In this document: piece after piece, positions 56,101-64,000 of the stretch
Numbering within the stretch: position 1 is the first letter of the stretch
Layout: the number at the start of each line of letters is the position of its first letter
Source of the DNA: Armatimonadota bacterium
GTDB taxonomy: Bacteria > Armatimonadota > Zipacnadia > Zipacnadales > JABUFB01
DNA length: 64,000 bases
NCBI GenBank assembly: GCA_013314775.1
Contig: JABUFB010000010.1
Location: 186,001-250,000, forward strand
Direction of reading: 5' to 3'
Notes under the pieces: model-generated
What the model was told of the DNA's origin: nothing
The model's input: the letters and a program-made list of their open reading frames with translations, nothing else
Databases searched by the model: none
Position numbers and translations under genes: made by a program

Positions 56101-56375
56101 GTCGCCTCCGAGACCCAGGTGTTCCCGGAGTTCCCCAGGCGATCCGCGCTGCCAGTGTCCCATGTGGTTTCCTCGCCAGGAGCGATCCACAGCCCGTCAT
56201 TGACCACATCCTTACGGTAGCCGGAAAAGGTGGAATCCACGGTGACCTTTGCCGCCTTACCCTCGGGATAGCGAACAAGATTGCGCGCGTCGTCCCTGGC
56301 CGGAACGGCGTGAAGCGCGGTCACAAGCACCAGCATCAGCGCGAGGATCATCAACAGTGAGCAGTGAGCAGTCAT
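53148..56375 (-). CDS. Exported six-hairpin (alpha/alpha)6-barrel glycosidase-like protein with discoidin-like N-terminal domains
   Basis: A 1075-residue protein from the ATG at 56375, with GGAGG 7 bases upstream and a signal peptide (MTAHCSLLMILALMLVLVTA). The first about 330 residues hold two F5/8-type (discoidin-like) jelly rolls: 'VEHWVRLDWPEVVSIGRVEI' with 'PRAFRVEYLSDKSWVPV', then 'VADRVVLHFSGEAERTDDVA'. The middle is beta-rich. From about 560 comes an alpha-helical toroid ('MPSVYEGSLYGVEEGFAMLA', 'MYAVSLARLTGNMDWLGKHA', 'AVEPVGDDYYQLFAGVLLDL'), and a beta-sandwich end ('VRFDRMPTHFGPVSCRVIS'). This is the layout of six-hairpin glycosidases such as GH127/GH146-like or GH78-like proteins, but no family is certain. 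It diverges from the heparinase gene across 121 bases. Confidence 0.65.
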   Translation of the reverse strand: MTAHCSLLMILALMLVLVTALHAVPARDDARNLVRYPEGKAAKVTVDSTFSGYRKDVVNDGLWIAPGEETTWDTGSADRLGNSGNTWVSEATEVEHWVRLDWPEVVSIGRVEIWWSQDTWYPRAFRVEYLSDKSWVPVLAPETWLEPTARRTVVGFEPVQAQSFRVVQPARGARDRGLMALQEVMAFEGGAGAESIEGARVLSPSEQRKLGGRELVPNLARLSETQPGASRCIVWEAVETEAGERPALVDGDAAKPAGQVWFASVEWPVQHVADRVVLHFSGEAERTDDVAVLARNGEDWRELEPRAEQSGARLELSFEPFACEAVGVRFRRPVADLAEIEVLRYLPATPHTWPDRLVADRSFETQLLASGKEPGYDDLVPLALSMTPARALLGLKDLREEIGVTRDGTILARERLSFGFGEDELTLEDCLDTVTRVLIDGWRPGTVIEGRAGDLLVRQTAFVSFADDNRRIPALFVRTEVSRADGRPGKTQVRLRVKGLPEGATLQDDVLTCGSRPVLATTSQGRLAGDGATVEFDLDCPGTLDLVYPHGLGGAHAAPGVYRNAGYDAALARFRDYWDELIAPSAPVEVPEERVNRMLKAVLAQLYINADGDIMPYGSMPSVYEGSLYGVEEGFAMLALAYFGLSGDAERYMDATYLHAEFLKKVEEYKTYADRHQQYRNGLQPMYAVSLARLTGNMDWLGKHADLFRECAEWTLANRRKTMELENGEKPLHWGLLPKWSYGGDIAELQCYALYGNLACWRGLEDTAWMLERLGDSQTAERYREEALAYRQDIDRAIEGNYRPEHKPPFLPLRLYAVEPVGDDYYQLFAGVLLDLLPFDMDSRHLAWIVDYMEADNLIFCGLPRFRRDAGPGGLDGLYGLGYALTKLHQDKIDEFLLAFYAYLAFNLERSTFASRETNLLYASDLHAASAYPVPDMSDPIPCSSAVPLNYLRHMLVTEELSGPGLPSKTLRLLWAIPRAWLRDGQQVRFDRMPTHFGPVSCRVISHAGERTIGALVTPPTREPWEAIKLRVRHPDGTKIRRVTVNGADWAQFDPDQETVTLLPGPERFEVRVEY

Positions 56376-56496
56376 GCGATGCCTCCAGGTCCAGTGTTCG
56401 AAGAGTAGATTCCCCGATCTTGGGCGCATTCCTGCACTGCACAGGAGGTCGACCGCAGCACGTCGAATACCACCGCATAAACCGGAGGGATACCCC

Positions 56497-59400
56497 ATGC
56501 TCATGCTCACGCTTCTTCTTCAGGCAATTATCGCACAGGCGCAGCCCGCGAACCTCGCCCGTCTGGACGGCGCGGTGGCAATCGCCGACAGCACCCATCG
56601 GGATCGCTGGGGCATCGACGGCTACCACGCGCATCTCGCCATCGATGGCAACACTAATAGCGCGGGCGACGGAATGCGCACTACCAGTTGGGCATCCGAC
56701 AATTGGGAGGTCACCCATTCACTGACCGTGATCTTCCCGGCCGAGGCCGATCTGGAGTCCGTGCGCATCCACTGGGCCGGCTCGCTTGCTCCCTCGCGCG
56801 TGGTTGTTTCGGGTCTCATCGGCGGCCAGTGGGAGGAGTTGGGGGCATATGGCCCCGCCGGGAATGAGGCGGTGTCCAGTGCATGGACGGGACAGGCAGC
56901 GAATGTGGCCGCCGTCCGCATCATCCAGCCGCCGGATGCCGCGAATCTCGGAGCCGACCGCCGCATGTGGGTCGCCGAGCTGGAGGCCTTCGGGCAGGTC
57001 TCGGAACCTCGCGTGCCGGTTGACGTAAGGGCAACCCGGGAACGCGTCGAGAGCGAACTCCTTGCCCTGCGCAGAGCCGAAGATGATACGCGCAAGGCGC
57101 CGGTCATCGCGCGGGCGATGAGCCCCCTCAAGACCCGAGGCTTCCAGGGCATCGTGAACCGCGAGGACGTTGCCCGAGGCCGCGAGAACGTGGCCACGCG
57201 TCCGTGGGCGAAACAAGCTCTGGAAGCCATTCAGCGCGACGCCGACTGGTGGGTGGCGAAAGACGACCAGTACATCCGCAGCCTCATCCCCGGGGGCAAT
57301 CCGAGGGCGATCTGCCCCAGTTTCGAGAAGGGCTGCCCGATCCACGGCGGCGCCCGGAGCACCTTCAGCGCTACCCTCGAGAAGCCCTATGTCTGGAAGT
57401 GCTCCAAGGGCGGCGAAGAATGGTTCGACGGGGCGGTGGTAAAGAATCCCGCCACCGGCGAAGACGTGGTGGTGCATGACGACGGCAGTGGCTGGCTGGC
57501 TCCCGAGGGCTTCCCAAATGCCGGCCGGCGTTATTACTTCGTTGCCGCGTACCGCTACTACTTGCTTGGGAAGCTTTTCTCGTCACCCTACGAGCCCGAC
57601 GGGGGTTCCGAGTATCGTGGCGAAACCCCGATCATGCAGCTTTCGCTCGCCTACGCGCTCACGGGCGAGCCCCAATACGCCCACAAGGCCGCAGTGATGC
57701 TCACGCGCCTCGCCGACCTGTACCCCGGCTATGACGGCTGTGTCGAAGGCCCCAGTCAGCGTCAGGACGGTTACATCGGCCAGACTTTCGAGCGTTTTCT
57801 GGTGCAGAACCTCATTCTGTGCTGCGACCTCATCTGGGACGAGGTCATGCAGGACCAGCAGCTCGCCGACGACCTCGCCGCGCAGGGACTTGTTGACCTG
57901 AACGGCGATGGCAGGGTATCCGGCGCGGACGTGGCCCACCACTTGCAGCGCAATCTCCTCGCTCATATCTACGAGTACCTGCACCGGTTGATCCCGTACC
58001 TCGACGGGGACTTCTGGATGTACGAGATGACAGCCCTCGCGGCGCTGGCCAATTCAACTGGCAACCCGGAACTCGCCGCCGAAGCGCTGGAAAGCGACCT
58101 GGGCCTGCGGGTGCTCCTGCAGAACTCTTGGTTCCGCGATGGGAAATACATCTACGATTCAACCGGCTACAACCAGGGCAACGCGGAGACGATCCTGCGC
58201 ATTGCCGAGTGGATATACGGCTTCCAGGCGCCGCCGCAGTACCCGGAGCCGTTGGACCCGTATCACCACCCCGACTACCGCCTGACGATGCTGTACGACT
58301 TCCTGCGCCACGTGGACTGCGACGGCAGGGTACCTCAGATCGGCGACGTGGGCGGGGCGCGCTCCGTGAGCCTGCGCACCACGCCGCCCTATGCGTGGTA
58401 TTTCGAGCGCGCCCTGGTGCGGCTGCCTGAACTGCGGGACTACTACGCCGGGCAACTCATGGCCGCGGCCGGGGGCGATCTGGAGCAGCTTCGTCTCGGC
58501 GGCGCGGACTGGTGGACCATCTTCCATGCAGGCCCGCCGCTGGAGGCAGAAGCAGCGACGGTAGAGCCGCCGCGCTCCCACCTGTTCGACGACAGCGGCA
58601 TTGCGATCCTGCGCGCCGGTGACACTGCCGCCACACGCATGCACGTGCCCTTCACCTTCAGCCGCGGCGCGTACGGCCACGGCCACCCGGACAAGCTGGC
58701 CATCAACATCTTCCGTTACGGCTATGACTTCAGCGCCGACCTGGGCTACCCCACCACCTGGACGGACCTGAAAAGCGGCGGCTGGGAGAAGCACACCGCA
58801 AGCCACTGCCTGGTGATGTTGAACGAGGGCGGTCAGACGGGCAATGTGACCGGCAAGCTCTCGTACTTCGCCACCGAACCCGCGTGCGACGCAGTGGAGG
58901 CTTCCTGCGAGGCAGCTTACCCGGGGACCAGTCTCTACCGCCGCACGCTGGCGCTGGTCCGCGACCCGAACGGTGAGCCACTGTATCTTGCCGACATCTT
59001 CCGGGTGGCAGGAGCGAGGACTCGAGATTATCTGTTCCACTCCCTGGCGGCTCCGGAAAACCTCACAGTGACCCTCGACCAGCCCGCCGACTGGACCCAC
59101 CAGCCCGAAGGGTGCCTTCTCGGCGAAGATGTGCCGCCCATGACCCGCGCCGGCTACGGATTCCTGTTCGACCTGCACCGTGCACACACGGCCGGCAATC
59201 TGAAGGCCTCCTGGGAGTTCCGCAAAGGCGTCTCCCAGCCCGACCGCTATCTCCTGACCCGCCGGCAGTTCACCAACTGCGACGTGCGATTCACCATGAT
59301 CCGCACCGGCAAAGCGGGAGGCGACCGCGAACGCGCCGTCTTCGTCTTCGCCACCCAGCCCTCCACGGTGCAAAGCCGCCGGGTCATCATGCTCCCGGCC

Positions 59401-60693
59401 ACCGAGCTGTCCGTGGGCAAGCCGGTGAAGGTCGAGGTGAAGGTCCGCGGCGCCCAGGCGACGATGACTGTCGACGGCCGGCCCTCGGGCCGCGTGGATG
59501 TGACGGGTTCACCGGGGGAGAGCGGATCCGTAGGGCTTCTTCACTACTACAACTACGACTGGGAATACCGCGATTTCGAGATCACTCCCGACGGTGGCGA
59601 TACCATCCGCATGAACTTCGAAGCGCCGCTCTCCGAGGCCGACTGGGCGCGCATTGACCCCACCTACTCGGCGGCCGCGGGCGCATTGAAGGTCTCCGAT
59701 AAGACAGGCGGGGCGCTGCACCTGTTCGCGGCAGGGAGCCCCGGGCGCGAGGTAATCCGGGCCGCCGCCGAAGGTTACGGGGTCCGCGGGCAGGCGCCTT
59801 TGGAAGGCCATCTTATCCTGCGAGACATCCGTGAAGACACGGCCCAGGGCACGGCGTTTCTCACGGTGTTGGAGGCAGTAGACGGCCCATCATCCGTCAC
59901 CGCAATGCAGCGCCTCGAGATCACACCATCGGGGGATGGGACGCTCACGGACTGCGATGCCGTGGCCATGCGTGTTGAGGCCAGTGACAGTGCTGGGCCG
60001 CGCGTGGACTACGTTCTCAGCGCGCTTGATATGGATACGGTTCGGCAGTTGCAGGTGGACGGCCATAATATCCGATTCCGGGGGGCCTTCGGACTCGTTA
60101 CCACCCGCTCGGGCCAACCGACGAAACTGATGCTCGTGGGCGGCGGGGAATTGGCGTGCGACGGTCACACACTCTCGTCGCCCGGCAACCTCACTGGGCA
60201 GGTTGTGACCGTGGACCCATCGGCGCCCGCGATCTCGGTGCGTCTGGATGACCGCTGCCCCACGCCGGACGCAAGTCTCGTAGGTTCGAAGATCAAGCTG
60301 GAGAACCAGGCCTACGTCTGTCCCGCCGTTTACACGATTACATCCGTAGAGGCCCTCCCGGAGGGTCTCTGGCGCCTGGGCCTGAATATGCCCCTCACCG
60401 TTGCCCGCGGGGCGATTGCCTCCGTCAACGCGGGCAACGCGAGCTTCGCCAGCCGCACGCCAGTGATGAAGCTGCGGATGAACCCGGGGATCTTCAATGG
60501 GAAACCGGCACGGGCCCTGCCCGACGGAGCACCCGTGCGCCTGACGACTGCGACGGAGAGCGCTTTCGTTTTGGCGGACCCGGCGGCGATCTCCGACTTC
60601 CACCCCGAGGGCGAGTATGAGATCCTGGACGTGGGCGTGGGCGACCCGTTCACCATCGTGACCCACAAGTCCCTGGCGCTAGCAGCGAACTGA
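56497..60693 (+). CDS. Giant exported heparinase II/III family lyase with EF-hand-like insertion
   Basis: A 1398-residue protein; GGAGG lies 8 bases before the ATG at 56497, which opens a short signal peptide (MLMLTLLLQAIIAQAQP). Residues about 25-165 are F5/8-like ('SWASDNWEVTHSLTVIFPAE'). A helical toroid (about 175-680, 'STGYNQGNAETILRIAEWIY') carries a Ca-binding loop 'DLNGDGRVSGAD' (467-478). The beta-sheet domain has the canonical heparinase motif 'AYGHGHPDKLAINIFRYGYD' (about 725). A C-terminal beta-rich region (about 880-1050, 'VKVEVKVRGAQATMTVDGRP') resembles LamG/DUF1080 folds, and more beta-sandwich sequence follows to the end. It probably cleaves an acidic glycosaminoglycan-like or alginate-like polymer outside the cell. 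Followed 31 bases later by the URO-D-like gene. Confidence 0.8.
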   Translation: MLMLTLLLQAIIAQAQPANLARLDGAVAIADSTHRDRWGIDGYHAHLAIDGNTNSAGDGMRTTSWASDNWEVTHSLTVIFPAEADLESVRIHWAGSLAPSRVVVSGLIGGQWEELGAYGPAGNEAVSSAWTGQAANVAAVRIIQPPDAANLGADRRMWVAELEAFGQVSEPRVPVDVRATRERVESELLALRRAEDDTRKAPVIARAMSPLKTRGFQGIVNREDVARGRENVATRPWAKQALEAIQRDADWWVAKDDQYIRSLIPGGNPRAICPSFEKGCPIHGGARSTFSATLEKPYVWKCSKGGEEWFDGAVVKNPATGEDVVVHDDGSGWLAPEGFPNAGRRYYFVAAYRYYLLGKLFSSPYEPDGGSEYRGETPIMQLSLAYALTGEPQYAHKAAVMLTRLADLYPGYDGCVEGPSQRQDGYIGQTFERFLVQNLILCCDLIWDEVMQDQQLADDLAAQGLVDLNGDGRVSGADVAHHLQRNLLAHIYEYLHRLIPYLDGDFWMYEMTALAALANSTGNPELAAEALESDLGLRVLLQNSWFRDGKYIYDSTGYNQGNAETILRIAEWIYGFQAPPQYPEPLDPYHHPDYRLTMLYDFLRHVDCDGRVPQIGDVGGARSVSLRTTPPYAWYFERALVRLPELRDYYAGQLMAAAGGDLEQLRLGGADWWTIFHAGPPLEAEAATVEPPRSHLFDDSGIAILRAGDTAATRMHVPFTFSRGAYGHGHPDKLAINIFRYGYDFSADLGYPTTWTDLKSGGWEKHTASHCLVMLNEGGQTGNVTGKLSYFATEPACDAVEASCEAAYPGTSLYRRTLALVRDPNGEPLYLADIFRVAGARTRDYLFHSLAAPENLTVTLDQPADWTHQPEGCLLGEDVPPMTRAGYGFLFDLHRAHTAGNLKASWEFRKGVSQPDRYLLTRRQFTNCDVRFTMIRTGKAGGDRERAVFVFATQPSTVQSRRVIMLPATELSVGKPVKVEVKVRGAQATMTVDGRPSGRVDVTGSPGESGSVGLLHYYNYDWEYRDFEITPDGGDTIRMNFEAPLSEADWARIDPTYSAAAGALKVSDKTGGALHLFAAGSPGREVIRAAAEGYGVRGQAPLEGHLILRDIREDTAQGTAFLTVLEAVDGPSSVTAMQRLEITPSGDGTLTDCDAVAMRVEASDSAGPRVDYVLSALDMDTVRQLQVDGHNIRFRGAFGLVTTRSGQPTKLMLVGGGELACDGHTLSSPGNLTGQVVTVDPSAPAISVRLDDRCPTPDASLVGSKIKLENQAYVCPAVYTITSVEALPEGLWRLGLNMPLTVARGAIASVNAGNASFASRTPVMKLRMNPGIFNGKPARALPDGAPVRLTTATESAFVLADPAAISDFHPEGEYEILDVGVGDPFTIVTHKSLALAAN

Positions 60694-60724
60694 GATGCAA
60701 TCCGAAACCAGTGAAAGGCCCACA

Positions 60725-61774
60725 ATGATGAGCGACGCGTCACGCCGGCGAGTCATGAGCGCCATCCGCTTCGAAGCACCCGATCGGGTCCCCGTTCGCA
60801 TCTACCCCGCTCCCGGCGGCCTGTACGAGCATGGCGAGAAGCTCCTCGAGGCCATCAAGGAGTGTGGCCACGATTTCGGCGACCTATCTGACCTGACGCT
60901 CCCAACACCGCCCGGTCCCGAGGCATTCGACCCTGACGGCCGCTATCACGAGTTCAGGACCGATGACTGGGGGACGCGGTGGGAGTACCGAATCTTCGGA
61001 ATCTGGGGGCACCCGGTGGAGTGGCCCCTGAGCGACCTGGCAGCCCTGGACACCTATGAGCCGCCCCCAGTGGGCATCCCTGAAGGCCCCGGGTTCGAGA
61101 GCCATAAGGCTCAGGTCGCCACTCACAAGCAGACCTGGTACTCCATCGGCGGCGGTGGATCGTTGTTCGAGAAATTCTGCTCCATCCGGCCCTTCGAAGA
61201 CGTGCTCATGGACATCACCCAGGACACACCCGAGGCGAACCGCATCGGCGACATGCTTGTGGGCTACTGCCGCAAGCTGGTAGACTACAGCCTCGCGCTG
61301 GACGTGGACGGCATTTGCTTCGGCGACGACTTTGGCACAAACAGCGCCTGCATCTTCTCTCCGCCGGTCTGGCGCCGGTTTTTCAAGCCCCGCTACGAGG
61401 AGCTGTTCGCGCCAATACGCGCTGCCGGTAAGCATATCCTGTTCCACTGCTGCGGACACATTGCGCCGATCCTGCCCGACCTGCGCGAACTGGGCGTTGA
61501 CGTGATCTGGCCGCAGATCACCGCCTACGATGTGCGCGAACTAGCGGCCATCTGCCGAGACCTGGGCCTCACGGTGGAACTCCACCCAGACCGTGGAGGA
61601 ACCATGCAGCGGGCAACCCCGGATGAAGTCCGCCGCCACGTATTCGATCTGCTTGAGGTTTTCCAGACCGCCCAGGGCGGCTCGTGGCTCTACGTCGAGA
61701 TCGACCCGGGGTTCCCCTGGGAGAACGTGAAGGCGCTCATGGACGTGGCGGGCGAGCTGCGCAGCGGCGCCTGA
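60725..61774 (+). CDS. URO-D-like (MtaA/CmuA superfamily) protein with intact HCCG motif
   Basis: A 349-residue protein. The ATG at 60725 follows GAAAGG at 7 bases; an in-frame ATG at 60695, two bases from the upstream stop, has no Shine-Dalgarno. 'MSAIRFEAPDRVPVRIYP' and 'ELGVDVIWPQITAYDVREL' are superfamily features. H241-C242-C243-G ('LFHCCGHIAPIL') matches the zinc H-x-C region of MtaA/CmuA methyltransferases, which the paralogue at 50534 lacks. The gene follows a heparinase gene and precedes an SGNH hydrolase gene, with no corrinoid or haem gene nearby. A demethylase role toward O-methyl sugars is a speculation; the reaction is unknown. Confidence 0.8.
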   Translation: MMSDASRRRVMSAIRFEAPDRVPVRIYPAPGGLYEHGEKLLEAIKECGHDFGDLSDLTLPTPPGPEAFDPDGRYHEFRTDDWGTRWEYRIFGIWGHPVEWPLSDLAALDTYEPPPVGIPEGPGFESHKAQVATHKQTWYSIGGGGSLFEKFCSIRPFEDVLMDITQDTPEANRIGDMLVGYCRKLVDYSLALDVDGICFGDDFGTNSACIFSPPVWRRFFKPRYEELFAPIRAAGKHILFHCCGHIAPILPDLRELGVDVIWPQITAYDVRELAAICRDLGLTVELHPDRGGTMQRATPDEVRRHVFDLLEVFQTAQGGSWLYVEIDPGFPWENVKALMDVAGELRSGA

Positions 61775-61792
61775 CAACAGACGAAGGGAACC

Positions 61793-62539
61793 ATGATGAG
61801 GAAGCTCGTGGCCGCACTGTTACTGTTGACGCTCATTGCTACGCTGGCACTGGCTGCGGAGCCGGAGATCATCACCGAGAACGGCAAGCGCATTGCTGTA
61901 CACGAAGGGAGGCGTATTGGGCTGAACTTCGATTCAAACATGCAACAGTTCGCGAAGTACGACGCCCAACACCCCGAACCCACCGGAATCGTCTTCGTGG
62001 GAAGCTCGAGTTTCGTCGGCTGGAAAACGGTGACGGAGGACATGGCCCCGCTGCCCGTGGTCAACCGGGCATTCGGGGGTTCGAACAGCGCACAACTGTG
62101 GTACTACGCGGACCGCGCCGTGGTGGCACGCAGGCCGAAGCTCGTGGTGGTATACATCGGCGACAATGACATGCCCGCGAGCACAGTGACTGTGGAAAAC
62201 TACATCAAGTACGTGACCCTTTTCATCGAACGCGTCCGCGCTTCGCTGCCCGCGACCCGGTTCATTTTCGTGTCCAACAAGCCCAGCCCATCGCGCTGGA
62301 AGCTGTGGGACAAGTACCTGGCCGCAAACGCCGCGCTCAAGGCCCTCTGCGAGGCGGACCCGAAGTTGCGCTATGTGGACATCACCCACACGCTTCTTGA
62401 CGGAGACGGCCAGGTGATTGCAGACCGCTTCCTGCCCGACATGCTCCACGTGAAGCCCGAAGTCTATGTGGATTGGACCGCCGCGATTCGGCCAGTGGTT
62501 GAAGAGGTTTGGAGCTCGCTTCAGACCCCGGGGCAGTAG
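61793..62539 (+). CDS. Exported SGNH hydrolase, short form
   Basis: A 248-residue protein with AAGGG before the ATG at 61793 and a signal peptide (MMRKLVAALLLLTLIATLALA). The nucleophile block reads 'IVFVGSSSF' (GSSS in place of GDS), followed by 'NRAFGGSNSAQLWYY' (block II Gly), 'VYIGDNDM' (N in block III) and 'DMLHVKPE' (Asp-His of block V). This is the pattern of GDSL_2-type acyl esterases in glycan loci. It lies 18 bases after the URO-D-like gene, so is probably in the same transcript as the heparinase. It likely removes O-acyl groups from extracellular glycans. Paralogue of the longer SGNH gene at 41121. Confidence 0.87.
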   Translation: MMRKLVAALLLLTLIATLALAAEPEIITENGKRIAVHEGRRIGLNFDSNMQQFAKYDAQHPEPTGIVFVGSSSFVGWKTVTEDMAPLPVVNRAFGGSNSAQLWYYADRAVVARRPKLVVVYIGDNDMPASTVTVENYIKYVTLFIERVRASLPATRFIFVSNKPSPSRWKLWDKYLAANAALKALCEADPKLRYVDITHTLLDGDGQVIADRFLPDMLHVKPEVYVDWTAAIRPVVEEVWSSLQTPGQ

Positions 62540-62608
62540 AGCGGAACGCCTCGGAGACGGGCGAGCGTCCCGCGCTTCACCCGTCCCCGGTTGAGTCCTG
62601 GCCGGCCC

Positions 62609-64000
62609 TCAGTTCGCCGGGGCCACTCGCACCCGGTAAAGCACCTTGTCCCGCACCCCCAGGTACTCCAGCGTCCCATCGGGACGGTACTTTGGCGGGC
62701 CGTCGCCCGGGATCCAGCTGTACGCCGGGCCCTGCACGCCGTCCACGACCATGAAGCTCTGGTCGCCGTTCTCGGCGATGTATGCAAACCGCTTTCCGTC
62801 GGCGCTGAAACCCTCGGAGACATGATAACTGAAGGGTCCGCGCAGGCTCTCATAGAGCGGCTGAGTGACGCCGTCGAGGATGATCGCCATCTGCTCGCCA
62901 AACTTGCCGATGCAGGCGGCATGCTTACCGGATGCGTCAAACCACGGGCTCTGGGCGAGGGCGTCACACTCGGGCCACTCAACGCCGTCCACGACGGCCA
63001 CCCACTTGTCTCCTTTCTTCGCCCCGTAACAGATGCGCGCGCCGTCCGCGGACCTGTTGATGTCCCCCACCTCCTCATACCATGCGCCCTGCCGGCCATT
63101 CGCCCAGACGCACTGCTTCTCGCCGTCGGTGAAGACCGCGGCGACCATCACCGGACCGTTGTCTTCCGACCAATCCGTCTCCACGAAGACCTGATCGTGC
63201 TCCGGCATTGCCTCACCCTTGAGCACGAGGCGATCTTTCGGCCCCACGCGACCCACATACGTGGGCGCGCTGCTCCCGGGCAGAAAAAGGGGAACGGACA
63301 CTACGATATCATCATACTCTGGCCCCTCGACGCCATCCACCACAACGACCGCCTTGCCATTGCGCTTCGCGGCCCAAGCAACGTGTGCGCCGTCGTCGCT
63401 GAAATCCAGTGCGAAGGACTTCTCGTGATATACGAAGTCCTCATAGGCCGGGCTCTCCGTCCCGTCCAGCAGCACGTGCCATTTTTCTTCCTTGCGCACG
63501 ATGTAGGCAACGCGGCCATTTGAGCTGATGGTCGGGGAACTATAGTGGACCTCCTGGTACGGCCCGAACTCGGCGCCGCCTACCACGACTTTCCACTGCT
63601 CTCCATCGCGCGCGGCATACGTCAGCTTCCCGCCCGGGGTGACAACAGGCGTCATGGCCATGATCTCGTCGAACAGCGGACCCGGCTGTTCGCCGGTGAA
63701 GACCGCCCATTTCTCGCCGAGCTTGCCCACTGTGACCGGGTCGCTCTGGGGAGTAGCCCGGATCATGTAGTCCCCGATTTCATCCGCCGCAACTGTCGCC
63801 TGCCCATTCACGTACACCCGCCAGAAGCCTTCCGTCTTGGCCCGGAAAACCAGTCTGCCCTGTGGATCGATCTCCGGCGAGAAAGGGGCCACTTCCTCGT
63901 AGGGCCCGAGCTCTGTCCCCTTGGCCCAAAGGAACCACTGTTCGCCCCTGCGCCCGGCGTAGGTGAAGCCCTGGGCGGCCTGATGGTAGATGATTCCCGC
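62609..64000 (-). CDS. Repeat-built WD40/TolB-like beta-propeller (N-terminus beyond the right edge)
   Basis: The frame is open from the stop at 62609 to the window end, so the N-terminus is missing. The visible about 463 residues are a tandem array of about ten units of roughly 45 residues. Each has a pattern like 'GPEYDDIV', a DG turn ('SADGARICYGAKKGDKWVAV') and 'VVDGVE' before the next 'GP'. Such PD40/WD40-like units build beta-propellers in TolB-type and dipeptidyl-peptidase-type proteins. No catalytic domain is seen in this part. It faces the SGNH gene convergently. A binding or scaffolding role on the cell surface is likely but unproven, and whether it is exported cannot be judged without the start. 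Confidence 0.7.
   Translation of the reverse strand, partial: AGIIYHQAAQGFTYAGRRGEQWFLWAKGTELGPYEEVAPFSPEIDPQGRLVFRAKTEGFWRVYVNGQATVAADEIGDYMIRATPQSDPVTVGKLGEKWAVFTGEQPGPLFDEIMAMTPVVTPGGKLTYAARDGEQWKVVVGGAEFGPYQEVHYSSPTISSNGRVAYIVRKEEKWHVLLDGTESPAYEDFVYHEKSFALDFSDDGAHVAWAAKRNGKAVVVVDGVEGPEYDDIVVSVPLFLPGSSAPTYVGRVGPKDRLVLKGEAMPEHDQVFVETDWSEDNGPVMVAAVFTDGEKQCVWANGRQGAWYEEVGDINRSADGARICYGAKKGDKWVAVVDGVEWPECDALAQSPWFDASGKHAACIGKFGEQMAIILDGVTQPLYESLRGPFSYHVSEGFSADGKRFAYIAENGDQSFMVVDGVQGPAYSWIPGDGPPKYRPDGTLEYLGVRDKVLYRVRVAPAN

Noticed and set aside
60695-60724. Earlier ATG for the URO-D-like gene
   Set aside because: No Shine-Dalgarno; the ATG at 60725 has GAAAGG at the proper distance.
62540-62608. 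Possible hairpin between the short SGNH and propeller genes
   Set aside because: A GACGGG/CCCGTC stem of 6 bases with a long loop is too weak to call.

Overview
The window is GC-rich, densely coding bacterial DNA with strong AGGAG-type ribosome binding sites. It holds 38 protein genes; two run off the edges. I see no tRNA, rRNA, CRISPR array, insertion sequence, phage gene or origin. The mix of exported DUF4838, DUF4091, DUF2961, DUF6259, heparinase-like and right-handed beta-helix proteins with URO-D-like and Gfo/Idh/MocA proteins is typical of Armatimonadota, Hydrogenedentota, Lentisphaerota or Planctomycetota. Armatimonadota is my best guess, at low confidence. It reads as a carbohydrate-specialist region.

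Layout. 1-7427: exported sugar-active proteins (DUF2961/GH172-like, DUF4091, DUF4838 with an inserted LamG domain) and a SAM methyltransferase. 7482-15823 (minus strand): a glycan-assembly run of Gfo/Idh oxidoreductase, GT4, YfhO-like membrane protein, GT39, DPM1-like GT2 and a second GT39 that apparently starts at AUC. 16002-20520 (plus): deacetylase-like protein, DegT aminotransferase, a coupled 76-residue protein and an exported putative glycosidase. 20624-30541: exported beta-propeller, PHP phosphoesterase, heparinase-like lyase and a DUF6259-like TIM-barrel protein. 30697-39938 (plus): five-gene run of two beta-helix enzymes, an MFS transporter, an iron-sulfur flavoprotein and a second DUF4838 protein. 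40036-46429: esterase-like hydrolase, SGNH hydrolase, aldo/keto reductase, GH4 glycosidase and zinc alcohol dehydrogenase in alternating orientations. 46534-51514 (minus): URO-D-like gene, araB, araD and an L-fucose/L-arabinose-family isomerase. 51938-64000: exported SIS-like protein, two giant divergent exported enzymes, a second URO-D-like gene, a second SGNH hydrolase and a repeat-built beta-propeller.

Working together (inference): about 15 exported proteins would de-esterify, lyse and trim complex acetylated, uronate- and arabinose-containing glycans. The single MFS permease and cytoplasmic GH4, AKR, ADH, Gfo/Idh and ara-type enzymes would process the products. The central GT block, with its oxidoreductase and aminotransferase across a shared divergent promoter, looks biosynthetic and may make an amino-sugar-containing surface glycan. 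No recognisable DNA-binding regulator, two-component system, sigma factor or TonB-type receptor is present.
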